From the NCBI GenBank assembly GCA_015486705.1, contig WFRG01000145.1, forward strand, positions 1 to 7,299: a stretch of DNA of 7,299 nucleotides. Reading direction: 5' to 3'. The position numbers were made by a program, and so were the translations under genes. The notes under the pieces were generated by a model, which was not told the DNA's origin, made no database searches, and saw only the letters and a program-made list of their open reading frames with translations. Numbering within the stretch: position 1 is the first letter of the stretch; each line of letters opens with the position of its first letter. This document shows, piece after piece, positions 7,243 through 7,299 of this stretch. This stretch comes from Hippea sp. (GTDB lineage Bacteria; Campylobacterota_A; Desulfurellia; Desulfurellales; Hippeaceae).

Positions 7243-7299
7243 ATGGTTTGTGTTAATATGAATGTTGTGGATTTGCCTTTGTCCGCCACGCTTGAGATA
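7243..7299 (+). CDS. Start of an unidentified gene, cut by window edge
   Basis: Nineteen codons are open from the ATG to the window end, reading MVCVNMNVVDLPLSATLEI. A ribosome binding site and a 12-bp gap from the permease stop make it likely to be a real gene in the same transcript. No family can be named from so few residues. There is no signal peptide or membrane segment in the visible part. TAXI-TRAP loci sometimes carry a further small gene after the permease, but nothing here identifies one. Confidence 0.5.
   Translation, partial: MVCVNMNVVDLPLSATLEI

Noticed and set aside
1..7299. CRISPR arrays, insertion sequences, tRNA/rRNA genes, defence or toxin-antitoxin genes
   Set aside because: No spaced repeat array, transposase-like protein, tRNA cloverleaf or small gene pair was seen; the window is nearly filled by four ordinary genes.

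Overview
The window is a chromosomal stretch of an AT-rich bacterium with four well-supported genes on the + strand and the first 57 bases of a fifth. Arg is mostly AGA/AGG, Ile is often ATA, and the proteins are rich in Lys and Glu. Together with a TAXI-type TRAP transporter this suggests an anaerobic, perhaps moderately thermophilic, proteobacterium-like lineage such as Hippea/Desulfurella or Deferribacterota relatives. That placement is an impression from gene content and codon use, not from a marker-gene comparison.

Layout. Positions 1-2918 hold the C-terminal five-sixths of dnaE, the catalytic alpha subunit of DNA polymerase III; its start lies before the window. Its stop codon overlaps by one base the ATG of a nucleotide-sugar epimerase of the UDP-glucuronate 4-epimerase (CapI/LpsL-like) type (2918-3967), so the two look translationally coupled. 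A 115-bp gap (3968-4082) carries a good sigma70-type promoter with an AT-rich palindrome over its -35 box. It appears to drive a TAXI-family periplasmic substrate-binding protein (4083-5087). A 70-bp gap follows with a clear intrinsic terminator (5112-5134), then the fused 4TM/12TM TRAP permease (5158-7230). A new reading frame with a good ribosome binding site starts 12 bp later at 7243 and runs off the end.

How the genes work together. The TAXI receptor and fused permease form one ion-gradient-driven uptake system: the exported receptor catches an organic anion or amino acid and delivers it to the single-chain membrane permease. The terminator between them probably sets receptor expression above permease expression. 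dnaE (replication) and the epimerase (UDP-GlcA/UDP-GalA interconversion for surface polysaccharide) share no obvious pathway; their link is positional.

I found no mobile element, CRISPR array, RNA gene, intein or evident new system. The points worth a second look are small: the polymerase-epimerase overlap, the receptor-permease terminator, the palindromic promoter, a decayed tandem duplication at the epimerase stop, retained PHP metal-ligand residues and a weakened clamp motif in DnaE, a strong composition shift along dnaE, and an A-rich tract at the start of the permease gene.
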